A DNA stretch of 41,720 nucleotides from an uncultured Gammaproteobacteria bacterium (GTDB lineage: Bacteria; Pseudomonadota; Gammaproteobacteria; PS1; Pseudothioglobaceae), in assembly GCA_913054335.1 (NCBI GenBank), contig CAJXHL010000006.1:1-41720 (forward strand). Direction: 5' to 3'. Shown in pieces: positions 17,139 through 24,939 of the stretch; the stretch's first letter is position 1; each line of letters opens with the position of its first letter. Position numbers and translations under genes: made by a program. Below the pieces are notes generated by a model, which did no database searches, was not told the origin of the DNA, and saw nothing but the letters and a program-made list of their open reading frames with translations.

Positions 17139-18233
17139 ATGGCTACAGTAAAACTTGAAAATATCTATAAAAGTTTTGGTGAAACAGAGGTTTTATTTGA
17201 TATTAATCTTGAAATAAATGACAAAGAGTTTGTTGTCTTTGTGGGACCTTCAGGGTGTGGAAAAACAACCTTATTAAGGATTATTTCTGGGCTTGAAGAG
17301 GCTACAAGAGGTCAGGTAATTATTGATGATAAAAATGTCTCTAATGCGCCACCTGTAGAAAGAGGAATTTCAATGGTTTTTCAGTCCTATGCACTGTATC
17401 CACATTTGTCTGTTTTTGAAAATATTGCTTTTCCATTAAGGGTGGCGAAGATTAAAGGAAAAGAATTAGAGGAGAAAGTTTTTAAAGCCGCTGATATTTT
17501 ACGGTTAAGAGATCGTTTGGATTTTAAGCCAGGGCAACTTTCTGGCGGACAACGCCAAAGGGTTGCAATTGGTAGATCGATCGTAAGAGAACCTAAAGTT
17601 TTTTTATTTGATGAACCTTTATCAAACTTAGATGCAGCGCTTCGAGCTGACATGAGGGTTGAGCTGGCTAAGTTACATCAAAACTTAAAGACAACAATGA
17701 TCTATGTCACCCATGACCAGATTGAAGCGATGACTATGGCTGACAAGATAGTGGTTTTGCATGATGGAGTTATTGAACAAGTTGGCTCACCAATGGAACT
17801 CTACCACCACCCTATGACAAAATTTGTGGCTGGATTTATTGGGCAACCAAGAATGAATTTTTTAACAACAAACAACGTCGTAGTTAAGAATAAAAAAATA
17901 ACTGCTAGTGTAACTGAATTTAATAGCGTGACTTTATCAGTTGAAGTAGACGAAACAAAATCAGGTGACGTAATTGAGATTGGTATAAGGCCTGAAGACC
18001 TAGAAGTTACTTCAGACAAAAAAGGTTTGCCAATGAATGTTGAAGTCGTTGAACACCTTGGTGCAACAGTAATACTGTATGGCTCTGTACAAGGGAATAG
18101 TGATTTTTGCGCCGTATTGCCTAGTGATGTAGATGTGAAACCAGGACAGATAATAAACTTAGAGCTAAACCCATCAAAATGTCACGCTTTTAAATCAAAT
18201 GGCCAAGCGCTTTATCGAAAATTAGAAGGATAG
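17139..18233 (+). CDS. Sugar ABC transporter ATPase, UgpC/MsmX/MalK type
   Basis: 364 aa ATPase. It has Walker A GPSGCGKTT (about 37-45), a Q-loop in MVFQSYALYPH, signature LSGGQRQRVAIGR (about 134-146), Walker B VFLFDEPLSNLDA, an H-loop in YVTHDQ, and the C-terminal TOBE/regulatory domain of CUT1 ATPases (about 240-364, GIRPEDLEV). It energises import by the two permeases upstream. An AAGGAAG ribosome site precedes the ATG. Confidence 0.93.
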   Translation: MATVKLENIYKSFGETEVLFDINLEINDKEFVVFVGPSGCGKTTLLRIISGLEEATRGQVIIDDKNVSNAPPVERGISMVFQSYALYPHLSVFENIAFPLRVAKIKGKELEEKVFKAADILRLRDRLDFKPGQLSGGQRQRVAIGRSIVREPKVFLFDEPLSNLDAALRADMRVELAKLHQNLKTTMIYVTHDQIEAMTMADKIVVLHDGVIEQVGSPMELYHHPMTKFVAGFIGQPRMNFLTTNNVVVKNKKITASVTEFNSVTLSVEVDETKSGDVIEIGIRPEDLEVTSDKKGLPMNVEVVEHLGATVILYGSVQGNSDFCAVLPSDVDVKPGQIINLELNPSKCHAFKSNGQALYRKLEG

Positions 18234-18238
18234 TTTAG

Positions 18239-18244
18239 AAGGGG
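18239..18244 (+). promoter_or_regulatory. Ribosome-binding site favouring ATG 18252
   Basis: AAGGGG lies 7 nt before the ATG at 18252 but only 4 nt before the in-frame TTG at 18249. The ATG is therefore the better start. Confidence 0.6.
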
Positions 18245-18251
18245 AATATTG

Positions 18252-19421
18252 ATGAGAATAGCTATTGTTGGATTAGGTTTGAGAGCTGGAAACGTCCTAA
18301 AGATGATGAAGGAAGAGATGCCAGAAATGGAGCTTGTTGGCTATGTTGATCCTGATCCATGCGGACTTTTACTACTAAAGGATTGTTCAAGTGAGTTAAC
18401 TAAATACAAAAATCTTGAAAAGATGATTGACGAATGCAAACTTGATTTACTTTGGGTGGCGTCTCCTAATCATCTTCATTTAGAACATATAAAAACAGGA
18501 CTTGAGGCGGGTCTAAAGGTTTTTTCAGAAAAGCCAATTGTAACAACAAAAAACGATAGTTTTGCTCTCGCTAAACTGATAAAAAAATATGGTGAAAGTC
18601 AATTAATGGTAGGTTTGGTGTTGCGCTACTCGCAACATATGCAATATTTACGTCGAGCTATTGACGGTGGATTGTTGGGAAGGATTACATCTATCGAAGC
18701 AAACGAGCACATTGCCCCCTACCATGGCTCTTTTTTTATGCGTGATTGGCGTCGACTAAAGCAATATTCTGGCGGCTTTATGCTGGAAAAATGTTGCCAC
18801 GACTTGGACTTATACAACAGCATTGTTGGTGAGCGGCCCAGCAAGTTGGCCAGTTTTGGTGGGCGTCATAATTTCATCCCTCAAGAGGCCCCTGAGTCTG
18901 GTAAGCATGATGATGTTTATCAATCTAAAGAATCTTTTTGGAATTTTGTCAATGATCCATTTGACTCTGATGGTGACATAGTTGATCATCAAAACGCACT
19001 GCTTGAATATCCCAGTGGGGTTAGTTTTAGTTTTCATACCAGTATTAATGTGCCTGATGAGCATCGACGATTTTGCATCATTGGCTCCCGCGGCATGGCA
19101 GAAGGGGATTTTCTTCGCGGCGATCTTTGTATAACTGATGCACGTACGGGCGCCTGCTTAGAAAAACATAATTTTAATGACACCGAAGCGCACAAAAAAG
19201 AATTTGGCTTTCATTATGGTGCGGATAAAGCCATGTGTTTGGATATTATTGGGCACCTGAGGGGTGAAATAAATTCTCTACCGGTTGGCGCTAAAGATGC
19301 TATTGAGGCTGGGCTTACGGCAATGAAAATTGATGAAAGCAGAGAATCTGGACAGATGATCAGTATGGCGACAACTTGGTCAGAGCTCGATAAGTGCTAT
19401 TTAGGAAAAAAACATGATTAA
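18252..19421 (+). CDS. Gfo/Idh/MocA-family sugar dehydrogenase (first copy)
   Basis: 389 aa NAD(P)-dependent oxidoreductase with an N-terminal Rossmann fold (IAIVGLGLRAGNVLKMM, residues 3-19), WVASPNHLHLEHI, and the family signature lysine in SEKPI (about residue 93). The C-terminal alpha/beta domain holds the ligand histidines (KCCHDLDLYN). Such enzymes oxidise or reduce a sugar hydroxyl, often making 3-keto sugars. It lies after the sugar importer ATPase (18-nt gap) and overlaps the isomerase gene by 8 nt. It differs clearly from the second dehydrogenase of this operon, so the two are not a recent duplication. The substrate is unknown; an amino sugar or amino-sugar glycoside is inferred from context. 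Confidence 0.85.
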   Translation: MRIAIVGLGLRAGNVLKMMKEEMPEMELVGYVDPDPCGLLLLKDCSSELTKYKNLEKMIDECKLDLLWVASPNHLHLEHIKTGLEAGLKVFSEKPIVTTKNDSFALAKLIKKYGESQLMVGLVLRYSQHMQYLRRAIDGGLLGRITSIEANEHIAPYHGSFFMRDWRRLKQYSGGFMLEKCCHDLDLYNSIVGERPSKLASFGGRHNFIPQEAPESGKHDDVYQSKESFWNFVNDPFDSDGDIVDHQNALLEYPSGVSFSFHTSINVPDEHRRFCIIGSRGMAEGDFLRGDLCITDARTGACLEKHNFNDTEAHKKEFGFHYGADKAMCLDIIGHLRGEINSLPVGAKDAIEAGLTAMKIDESRESGQMISMATTWSELDKCYLGKKHD

Positions 19422-20268
19422 AGGTATTAGTTACTGGGCGTTAGAAGGTGGTCTGGACGGAACTCATTCGATCGACTCGGCAATATACCAAGCAAAATCA
19501 GCCGGTTTTGACGCGCTTGAATTGGCAATCTCTACTGAGGGCGTACTAACAACTTCGACTTCAGCTGAGACTTGTAAACAAATTCGCACGAAAATTAACG
19601 ACTCGGATTTGATTGTAGACACGCTTGCCAGTGGCATGAGTTGGGGTACTAATCCGACAAGCAATGATGCTAAAGTGCGTCAACGTTCAATCGATTTGCA
19701 TAAAGATGCACTTCGAGTTGCAAGTCATTTGGGTTGTAAAGCGTTACTTTTTGTGCCGGGTGTTGTGAAAAGCCCAATCTCAAGTGATATTGTGCGTTAT
19801 GACGAGGCTATAAAAAGAGCTAGAGATGCAATAGAACAATTATTACCTGTTGCTGAGGATTGCGGTGTTGATCTATGTCTTGAGAATGTCTGGAATGGGC
19901 TTTTTTATTCGCCTTTAGAGTTTCGTGATTTTATTGATTCTTTTGATTCACAGAGCTTAGGTATCTATCTTGATGTGGGGAATTTACTGGGATATCAGCA
20001 ATACCCGCCACACTGGATTGAGTTGTTGGATTATCGAATTAAGAGAATTCACATTAAAGACTATCGAGAAAATTTTGGTTGGACAGGTGGGTACACCTTT
20101 TGTGACCTTGGGTCGGGAGAAGTGCCTTGGGCGGCCACGATTAAAGCGCTTAAAAAGATAAATTACAAAGAAACCATTATTGCGGAAATGTTGCCGTGGG
20201 ACGAGAGTTTATTGCAACGCACATCAAAAGCAATGGACCAATTGTTTGGTTTCAACACCGATAATTAA
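19414..20268 (+). CDS. Sugar phosphate isomerase/epimerase-like TIM barrel (AP endonuclease 2 fold)
   Basis: 284 aa protein of the xylose-isomerase-like TIM-barrel family. Metal-site features typical of the group are visible: CLENVWNGLF with a Glu at about 156, IYLDVGNLLGY with an Asp at about 189, RIHIKDYR with a His at about 212, and TIIAEMLPWD with a Glu near the end. Members epimerise or isomerise sugars, keto sugars or inosose, and frequently pair with Gfo/Idh/MocA dehydrogenases, as here between two of them. It overlaps the upstream gene by 8 nt. No specific reaction can be assigned. Confidence 0.85.
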   Translation: MIKGISYWALEGGLDGTHSIDSAIYQAKSAGFDALELAISTEGVLTTSTSAETCKQIRTKINDSDLIVDTLASGMSWGTNPTSNDAKVRQRSIDLHKDALRVASHLGCKALLFVPGVVKSPISSDIVRYDEAIKRARDAIEQLLPVAEDCGVDLCLENVWNGLFYSPLEFRDFIDSFDSQSLGIYLDVGNLLGYQQYPPHWIELLDYRIKRIHIKDYRENFGWTGGYTFCDLGSGEVPWAATIKALKKINYKETIIAEMLPWDESLLQRTSKAMDQLFGFNTDN

Positions 20269-20276
20269 AACATAAG

Positions 20277-21317
20277 ATGGCTAGGAAATTAAAAGTAGGT
20301 GTGATTGGTCTGGGTATGATGGGCACAACTCATCTTGATATTTATGCACAAATGAGTGAGGTCGAAGTGGTGGCTATTGCTGACACCAACCCAGACTTAC
20401 TTGATGGCAGCTTGCAGGCAAAAGGAAATATTGAAGGTCAGGCAGCTGGCAGTGTTAAAGCACTCAATGTAAAAAAATACTCAGATGGCATGGGTTTAGT
20501 CAGCGACCCAAAGGTGGAGCTCGTGGATATCTGTGTAGGAACTCATTTACATTTTTCTTTTGTTGAGGCGGCCTTGATCCAAGAAAAGCATGTGCTTATT
20601 GAGAAACCTTTAGCCAGATCCGCTGAACAGGCAAGACGCATTGTTGAGTTGGCGAAATGCTCAACAAAAGTCGTTATGTCGGCCATGTGCTTACGCTACT
20701 GGCCAGCTTGGCTATGGTTAAAAAAAGCGATTGACGATAATCGATTTGGTGCTTGTTTGTCACTCAATTGTAGGCGTCACACATCACACCCACCAGGTGA
20801 TTTTTACTCGAATAGCGAGCAGTGTGGTGGCGCGTTGCTTGATTTGCATATTCACGACACCGATTTTATAAATTTTTGTTTCGGCATGCCACAAGCTGTT
20901 TTTAGCCAAGGCCATTTAGGCCCAAGCGGTGGAATTGATTATGTATCAACACAATATATTTACAACCAAGCGCAAAGAGCAATCGTGCACGCAGAAGGCA
21001 CTTGGGATCTCCAAGAAGGGTATGGTTTTTCAATGTCGTATACGGCTAACTTTGAAAATGCCACGTTAAATTATGTACTGGCAGATGAAGAAACATTAAT
21101 GTTATTTGTTGCAGGCGATGAGCCAAAAAACGTAGAATTGCCAGACGGCATGGGCTATGAATTTGAGATTCGTGAGTGTGTTGACACTATCCTAGAGAAT
21201 CGTTCAACGGATATGAATTTATTAAATCAAGCGGCTGATTCTCTTGTTATTATTGAAGCTGAACAAGCCAGCATAAAGTACTGCTCTGTTGTGCCAATAA
21301 AAGAAAGGCTTGACTAA
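20277..21317 (+). CDS. Gfo/Idh/MocA-family sugar dehydrogenase (second copy)
   Basis: 346 aa. It has Rossmann motif VGVIGLGMMGTTHLDIY (residues 7-23), a dinucleotide-ribose Asp in VVAIADTNPD, a VGTHLHFSF block and the signature lysine in LIEKPLARS (about residue 102). The C-terminal domain contains GGALLDLHIHDTDFINF, the probable catalytic histidine region. It is the last gene of the hexosaminidase-transport operon, 8 nt after the isomerase. Together the three enzymes look like an oxidation, epimerisation and reduction module acting on the imported sugar; this is inference. Confidence 0.85.
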   Translation: MARKLKVGVIGLGMMGTTHLDIYAQMSEVEVVAIADTNPDLLDGSLQAKGNIEGQAAGSVKALNVKKYSDGMGLVSDPKVELVDICVGTHLHFSFVEAALIQEKHVLIEKPLARSAEQARRIVELAKCSTKVVMSAMCLRYWPAWLWLKKAIDDNRFGACLSLNCRRHTSHPPGDFYSNSEQCGGALLDLHIHDTDFINFCFGMPQAVFSQGHLGPSGGIDYVSTQYIYNQAQRAIVHAEGTWDLQEGYGFSMSYTANFENATLNYVLADEETLMLFVAGDEPKNVELPDGMGYEFEIRECVDTILENRSTDMNLLNQAADSLVIIEAEQASIKYCSVVPIKERLD

Positions 21318-21348
21318 ACAGGCTAATCAAATGCAGTTCATCAAATAG

Positions 21349-21364
21349 TTGAACATGTGTTCAA
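21349..21364. repeat. Near-perfect inverted repeat in the intergenic region
   Basis: TTGAACA and TGTTCAA flank a 2-nt centre. The 10-nt direct repeat AATCAAATGC occurs on either side (21325-21334 and 21370-21379). No T-run follows, so this is more likely a protein-binding site than a terminator. It lies between the sugar operon and the XRE-cupin regulator. Confidence 0.4.
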
Positions 21365-21397
21365 AGGCGAATCAAATGCTTTGAAGATATCATCAGT

Positions 21398-21416
21398 AAG
21401 TTTAGGATATGTAAAA
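21398..21416 (+). promoter_or_regulatory. Operator copy A (direct orientation)
   Basis: AAGTTTAGGATATGTAAAA matches the 19-bp site found twice more around the regulator promoter, differing at two positions from the reverse complement of copy C. It lies 22 bp, about two helical turns, upstream of copy B. Confidence 0.6.
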
Positions 21417-21419
21417 AAT

Positions 21420-21438
21420 AATTTTAGTATAAGTAAAA
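21420..21438 (+). promoter_or_regulatory. Operator copy B (direct orientation, next to the -35 box)
   Basis: AATTTTAGTATAAGTAAAA ends 2 nt before the TTGACA box. It matches the reverse complement of copy C at 18 of 19 positions. Confidence 0.7.
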
Positions 21439-21440
21439 AA

Positions 21441-21470
21441 TTGACAAAATACGCCAGACTGTGCTATTCT
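21441..21470 (+). promoter_or_regulatory. Sigma-70 promoter of the XRE-cupin regulator/dpp operon
   Basis: A perfect -35 TTGACA (21441-21446), an 18-nt spacer and -10 TATTCT (21465-21470) with an extended TG motif at 21462-21463. It lies between operator copies B and C, about 35 nt upstream of the regulator GTG start. Confidence 0.7.
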
Positions 21471-21471
21471 G

Positions 21472-21490
21472 TTTTACATATACTAAAATT
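21472..21490 (-). promoter_or_regulatory. Operator copy C (inverted, over the transcription start)
   Basis: TTTTACATATACTAAAATT is the inverted counterpart of copies A and B. It begins 1 nt after the -10 box, so a protein bound here would block transcription initiation. Each copy itself has TTTTA/TAAAA-like outer half-sites. Confidence 0.7.
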
Positions 21491-21506
21491 TATCTAGAAA
21501 ACTTTC

Positions 21507-22142
21507 GTGCAGCATTCAAGTCAAAATAATAGTAAAGAAGACGCCGACTCCCTTATTGGTAACAAGTTGCGTGAACATCGTAAGGAATTAAAACTATCAA
21601 TGAAAGAAGTTGCTGAGGTAGCAGGCTTATCTATCGGTTTTATTTCCCAAGTGGAGCGAGGGTTAACTGCACCTTCACTGTCTTCACTTTCCTCAATTGC
21701 AAAGGTTCTAAACACGGATATTTCAACTTTTCTCAGCCAGCCAGAGGGTAAATCGAGCTTTACTCGCAACAAGGATCGTGCCGTTTACACTTTGAGTCAC
21801 AAAGGTCTTCAGTATGAGCGCTTATCTGCGTCTTTTCCAAGGAGCGTTCTTAATAGTGTCATTATGCATGAAATGCCTGGACATAGGCTAGAGTCAATTA
21901 AACATGAAGGCGAAGAGTTTTTTTTTATTTTAGAGGGTGCAATCACGGTCTACATAGAGGAGGAAGAGAACATCCTTGAAGCTGGAGACTCAATTCATTT
22001 TGACTCAATGCGTGAGCATTCCGTATGGAACCATACTGACAATCCAACAACAATATTGCATGTTTGCACAATGGATATATTTGGTGACAAACAAGGTACA
22101 AAAGAAATTCCCAACACTCGTGCTGGGCGTAAAGGTGTTTAG
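21507..22142 (+). CDS. XRE-family regulator with C-terminal cupin domain
   Basis: 211 aa. An N-terminal Cro/CI-type helix-turn-helix (about 18-74, LREHRKELKLSMKEVAEVAG then LSIGFISQVERGLTAPSLSS) is joined to a cupin sensor domain (about 118-188, HEGEEFFFILEGAITVYIEE, then EAGDSIHFDSMREHSVWN). PuuR is a known member of this architecture. These proteins usually repress adjacent catabolic or transport genes and sense a small metabolite. It starts with GTG; no better start is visible. It sits 59 nt upstream of dppA, and its promoter is bracketed by three copies of a 19-bp site, suggesting autoregulation and control of the dpp genes. Confidence 0.9.
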   Translation: MQHSSQNNSKEDADSLIGNKLREHRKELKLSMKEVAEVAGLSIGFISQVERGLTAPSLSSLSSIAKVLNTDISTFLSQPEGKSSFTRNKDRAVYTLSHKGLQYERLSASFPRSVLNSVIMHEMPGHRLESIKHEGEEFFFILEGAITVYIEEEENILEAGDSIHFDSMREHSVWNHTDNPTTILHVCTMDIFGDKQGTKEIPNTRAGRKGV

Positions 22143-22172
22143 ATAGCTTTGTAACTCATTGCTTATCTAAAC
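22137..22172 (+). repeat. Inverted repeat spanning the regulator stop codon
   Basis: GTTTAGATAGC (22137-22147) and GCTTATCTAAAC (22161-22172) can pair with one bulged base. It lies between the regulator and dppA, overlapping the regulator TAG codon. No T-run follows. It could be a second binding site of the regulator or an mRNA hairpin. Confidence 0.4.
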
Positions 22173-22201
22173 TTATTAGTGTTTAACAAGAAGGAGATGT
22201 A

Positions 22202-23788
22202 ATGAAAAAAACGTTACTTATAGCCAGCCTAGGATTAGGCTTGGCATTATCAGGAGTGGCTCAAGCCAAGACCCTGGTGTTCTGTTCTGAAGGAAGCCCA
22301 GAGGGATTTAACCCTGCGCTGTATTCGGCAGGCACCACGTTTGACGCCTCTTCACAAACAATATACAACCGTCTGGTGCAGTTTGAAACAGGCACCACCA
22401 AGGTGATTCCAGGTTTGGCTGAATCTTGGTCTGCTTCTGCAGACGGATTGGAGTATACATTTAACTTGCGTAAAGGCGTTAAGTTCCATACCACTGAGGA
22501 CTTTACCCCCACACGTGACTTTAATGCCGATGATATTTTGTTTACCTATAACAGAATGTGGAAGGAAGACCATCCTTACCATGATGTAGGCGGTGAGTAC
22601 TTATATTTCGGCTGGATGGATATGGGTTCACTGCTTAAGTCAATCGATAAGATTGATGACTACACAGTGAAGTTTACACTTACTAAGCCTGAATCACCTT
22701 TTGTGTCTAATTTGGCCATGGACTTTGCCTCGGTGTTGTCCGCTGAATACGGAGACAATTTGGCTGCAGCTGGCCGTAAAGCTGACATCGATCATAAGCC
22801 AGTTGGTACTGGACCATTCGTCTTAAAGTCTTACAAGAAAGACTCTATGATTCGTTACATAGCACACGATGATTACTGGGACGGTCGCTCCAACATCGAC
22901 AAACTCGTGTTTGCAATCACTACTGATAACAGCGTTCGTTATCAGAAACTGAAAGCGGGCGAATGTCATGTCATGCCTTACCCTAATCCGGCTGATCTTG
23001 CCGCTATGGAAAGTGATCCAGACATCAATTTGATGCGTCAGGAAGGTTTAAACGTGGGCTATTTGGCTTTCAATACTGAAAAACCACCATTTGATCAAAA
23101 AATAGTTCGTCAAGCATTGAGTATGGCCATCGATAAGCAGGCTATATTGGATGTGGTATTTGAAGGTGCGGGTTCGATAGCGAAAAACCCAATTCCACCA
23201 ACCATGTGGTCTTACAACGATGATGTTGTTGACTATCCATACGATCCAGCTAAGGCTAAAGCTATGCTTGATTTAGCAGGCGTGAGTGGACTGAAGACTA
23301 ACATCTGGGCTATGCCGGTGCAGCGCCCTTACAATCCAAATGCTCGTCGGATGGCTGAACTGATTCAGGCAGACTGGGCTAAAGTAGGTGTTGAGGCAGA
23401 AATCGTTACTTTTGAGTGGGGTGAATATCTTAAACGCTCTAGAGACGGTGAACACGACACTATGTTGCTAGGTTGGACTGGTGATAACGGTGACCCTGAT
23501 AACTTCATGTTTGTGTTGTTAGGTTGTGAAGCTGCCGCGTCTGGTGGTAACCGCGCTCGCTGGTGTAATAAGCCGTTTGATTACCTCTTGCGTCAGGCAA
23601 AACAAAAAACTGACCAAGCTGAACGTACCGAGTTGTACGAGATGGCTCAGGTGATCTTCAAAGAAGAGGCGCCATGGGTAACCATTGCTCACTCTATTGT
23701 GTTCAAACCTGTTCGTAAGGAAGTAATAGGCTTCAAAGTGCACCCACTTGGAAGTCATATTTTCTACGACGGAGTTGACCTGAAATAG
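22202..23788 (+). CDS. dppA: Periplasmic dipeptide-binding protein
   Basis: 528 aa family 5 solute-binding protein very close to enterobacterial DppA. It has a signal peptide (MKKTLLIASLGLGLALSG, cleavage after AQA at about 22), a mature start KTLVFCSEGSPEGFNPALYS, and shared blocks HVMPYPNPADLAAM, IPPTMWSYNDDV, WAMPVQRPYNPNARRMAELI and MLLGWTGDNGDPDNF. Cysteines at the mature N-terminus, in GECHVMP and in the LGCEAAASGGNRARWC region match the disulfide-bonded ones of DppA. It binds dipeptides (and in some species haem or aminolevulinate) for the DppBCDF importer. A good AAGGAG ribosome site precedes it, and two stem-loops follow it before dppB. Confidence 0.96.
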   Translation: MKKTLLIASLGLGLALSGVAQAKTLVFCSEGSPEGFNPALYSAGTTFDASSQTIYNRLVQFETGTTKVIPGLAESWSASADGLEYTFNLRKGVKFHTTEDFTPTRDFNADDILFTYNRMWKEDHPYHDVGGEYLYFGWMDMGSLLKSIDKIDDYTVKFTLTKPESPFVSNLAMDFASVLSAEYGDNLAAAGRKADIDHKPVGTGPFVLKSYKKDSMIRYIAHDDYWDGRSNIDKLVFAITTDNSVRYQKLKAGECHVMPYPNPADLAAMESDPDINLMRQEGLNVGYLAFNTEKPPFDQKIVRQALSMAIDKQAILDVVFEGAGSIAKNPIPPTMWSYNDDVVDYPYDPAKAKAMLDLAGVSGLKTNIWAMPVQRPYNPNARRMAELIQADWAKVGVEAEIVTFEWGEYLKRSRDGEHDTMLLGWTGDNGDPDNFMFVLLGCEAAASGGNRARWCNKPFDYLLRQAKQKTDQAERTELYEMAQVIFKEEAPWVTIAHSIVFKPVRKEVIGFKVHPLGSHIFYDGVDLK

Positions 23789-23795
23789 ATAATAT

Positions 23796-23825
23796 TTGGC
23801 GCAGACTGACAAGAGTCTGCGCCAA
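23796..23825 (+). terminator. Strong stem-loop after dppA
   Basis: A perfect 12-bp stem (TTGGCGCAGACT at 23796-23807 with AGTCTGCGCCAA at 23814-23825) and a 6-nt loop. No proper T-run follows, so it is best read as an mRNA-stabilising or partially terminating structure that raises dppA over dppBCDF. Confidence 0.65.
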
Positions 23826-23842
23826 CATTTCTAATGAGTTGC

Positions 23843-23890
23843 TAGACCCAATAGCTGTCACCATTTTTTGACTGAGTGCTATTGGATCTA
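23843..23890 (+). repeat. Second stem-loop between dppA and dppB
   Basis: TAGACCCAATAGC (23843-23855) pairs with GCTATTGGATCTA (23878-23890) except for one C-A mismatch, enclosing a 22-nt loop that contains a T6 run. With the preceding hairpin, most of the 131-nt dppA-dppB gap is folded. Confidence 0.5.
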
Positions 23891-23919
23891 ATAATCCATT
23901 TTCTTGATATAAGATCCTA

Positions 23920-24939
23920 ATGCTTCACTTTCTAATTAACCGATTAATGTTACTGGTGCCAGTGTTTTTTGGCGTCACCCTAGTGGCCTTTGGGTTTATA
24001 AGGGTGTTGCCGGGCGACCCAGTAGAAGTATTGGCTGGAGAACGTGGTGTTAGCCCAGAAAAACACGCTGAAATATTGGCTCAATTGGGTTTCGATAAAC
24101 CACTATGGCAACAATATTTTTCCTATTTAGGCGACATACTTCAAGGTGATTTAGGCGTCTCTATAATTACCAACAGACCGGTGATTGAGGAATTCTTCGA
24201 GTTGTTTCCGGCTACCGTTGAGCTTGCAACTTGCGCCATTATTTTTGCGCTAATCATAGGCATACCAGCGGGCATTATTGCAGCTACAAAACGTGGAACT
24301 TGGGTTGACCAAGGCATTATGGGCTTGTCTTTAACTGGCTATTCGATGCCTATATTCTGGTGGGGCTTATTGCTAATCATCTTGTTTTCCAACACCTTGG
24401 GCTGGACACCTGTATCGGGACGTTTGTCATTTATCTTTGAGGTTGATCATGTGACGGGCTTTATGTTAATTGACACTCTGCTAAGCGACGAGCAAGGGTC
24501 GTTTTGGTCAGCGTTACATCATTTGATTCTGCCTTCTGTCGTGCTAGGCACCATACCATTGGCCGTTATTGCGCGTCAAACTCGCTCTGCCATGCTTGAA
24601 GTGTTAAGTGAAGATTACGTACGTACCGCTCGTGCAAAAGGCTTATCGCCGTTTCGGGTAATAGCTATTCATGCCCTGCGTAATGCCTTGATTACGGTTG
24701 TTACAGTTATTGGTCTGCAGGTTGCCTTATTATTAGCCGGCGCCATATTAACAGAGACTATTTTTGGCTGGCCAGGTATCGGCAAATGGATTATTTTTTC
24801 GGTGTTTAGTCGTGACTATTATGCGGTGCAAGGAGGGCTGTTACTTATTGCCGTATGCGTCATGATTGTCAATTTAATAGTGGATCTTCTCTATGGCTTT
24901 ATTAACCCAAGAATCTTACAACAAAGGAATAAGACATGA
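23920..24939 (+). CDS. dppB: Dipeptide ABC transporter permease DppB
   Basis: 339 aa inner-membrane permease with six predicted helices, matching E. coli DppB in length and blocks: LPGDPVEVLAGERGVSPEKH (about 30-49), LTGYSMPIFWWGLL, MLEVLSEDYVRTARAKGLSP (the EAA loop) and AILTETIFGWPGIGKW. It pairs with DppC to form the dipeptide channel. It overlaps dppC by 4 nt. Its ribosome site is weak. Confidence 0.95.
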   Translation: MLHFLINRLMLLVPVFFGVTLVAFGFIRVLPGDPVEVLAGERGVSPEKHAEILAQLGFDKPLWQQYFSYLGDILQGDLGVSIITNRPVIEEFFELFPATVELATCAIIFALIIGIPAGIIAATKRGTWVDQGIMGLSLTGYSMPIFWWGLLLIILFSNTLGWTPVSGRLSFIFEVDHVTGFMLIDTLLSDEQGSFWSALHHLILPSVVLGTIPLAVIARQTRSAMLEVLSEDYVRTARAKGLSPFRVIAIHALRNALITVVTVIGLQVALLLAGAILTETIFGWPGIGKWIIFSVFSRDYYAVQGGLLLIAVCVMIVNLIVDLLYGFINPRILQQRNKT

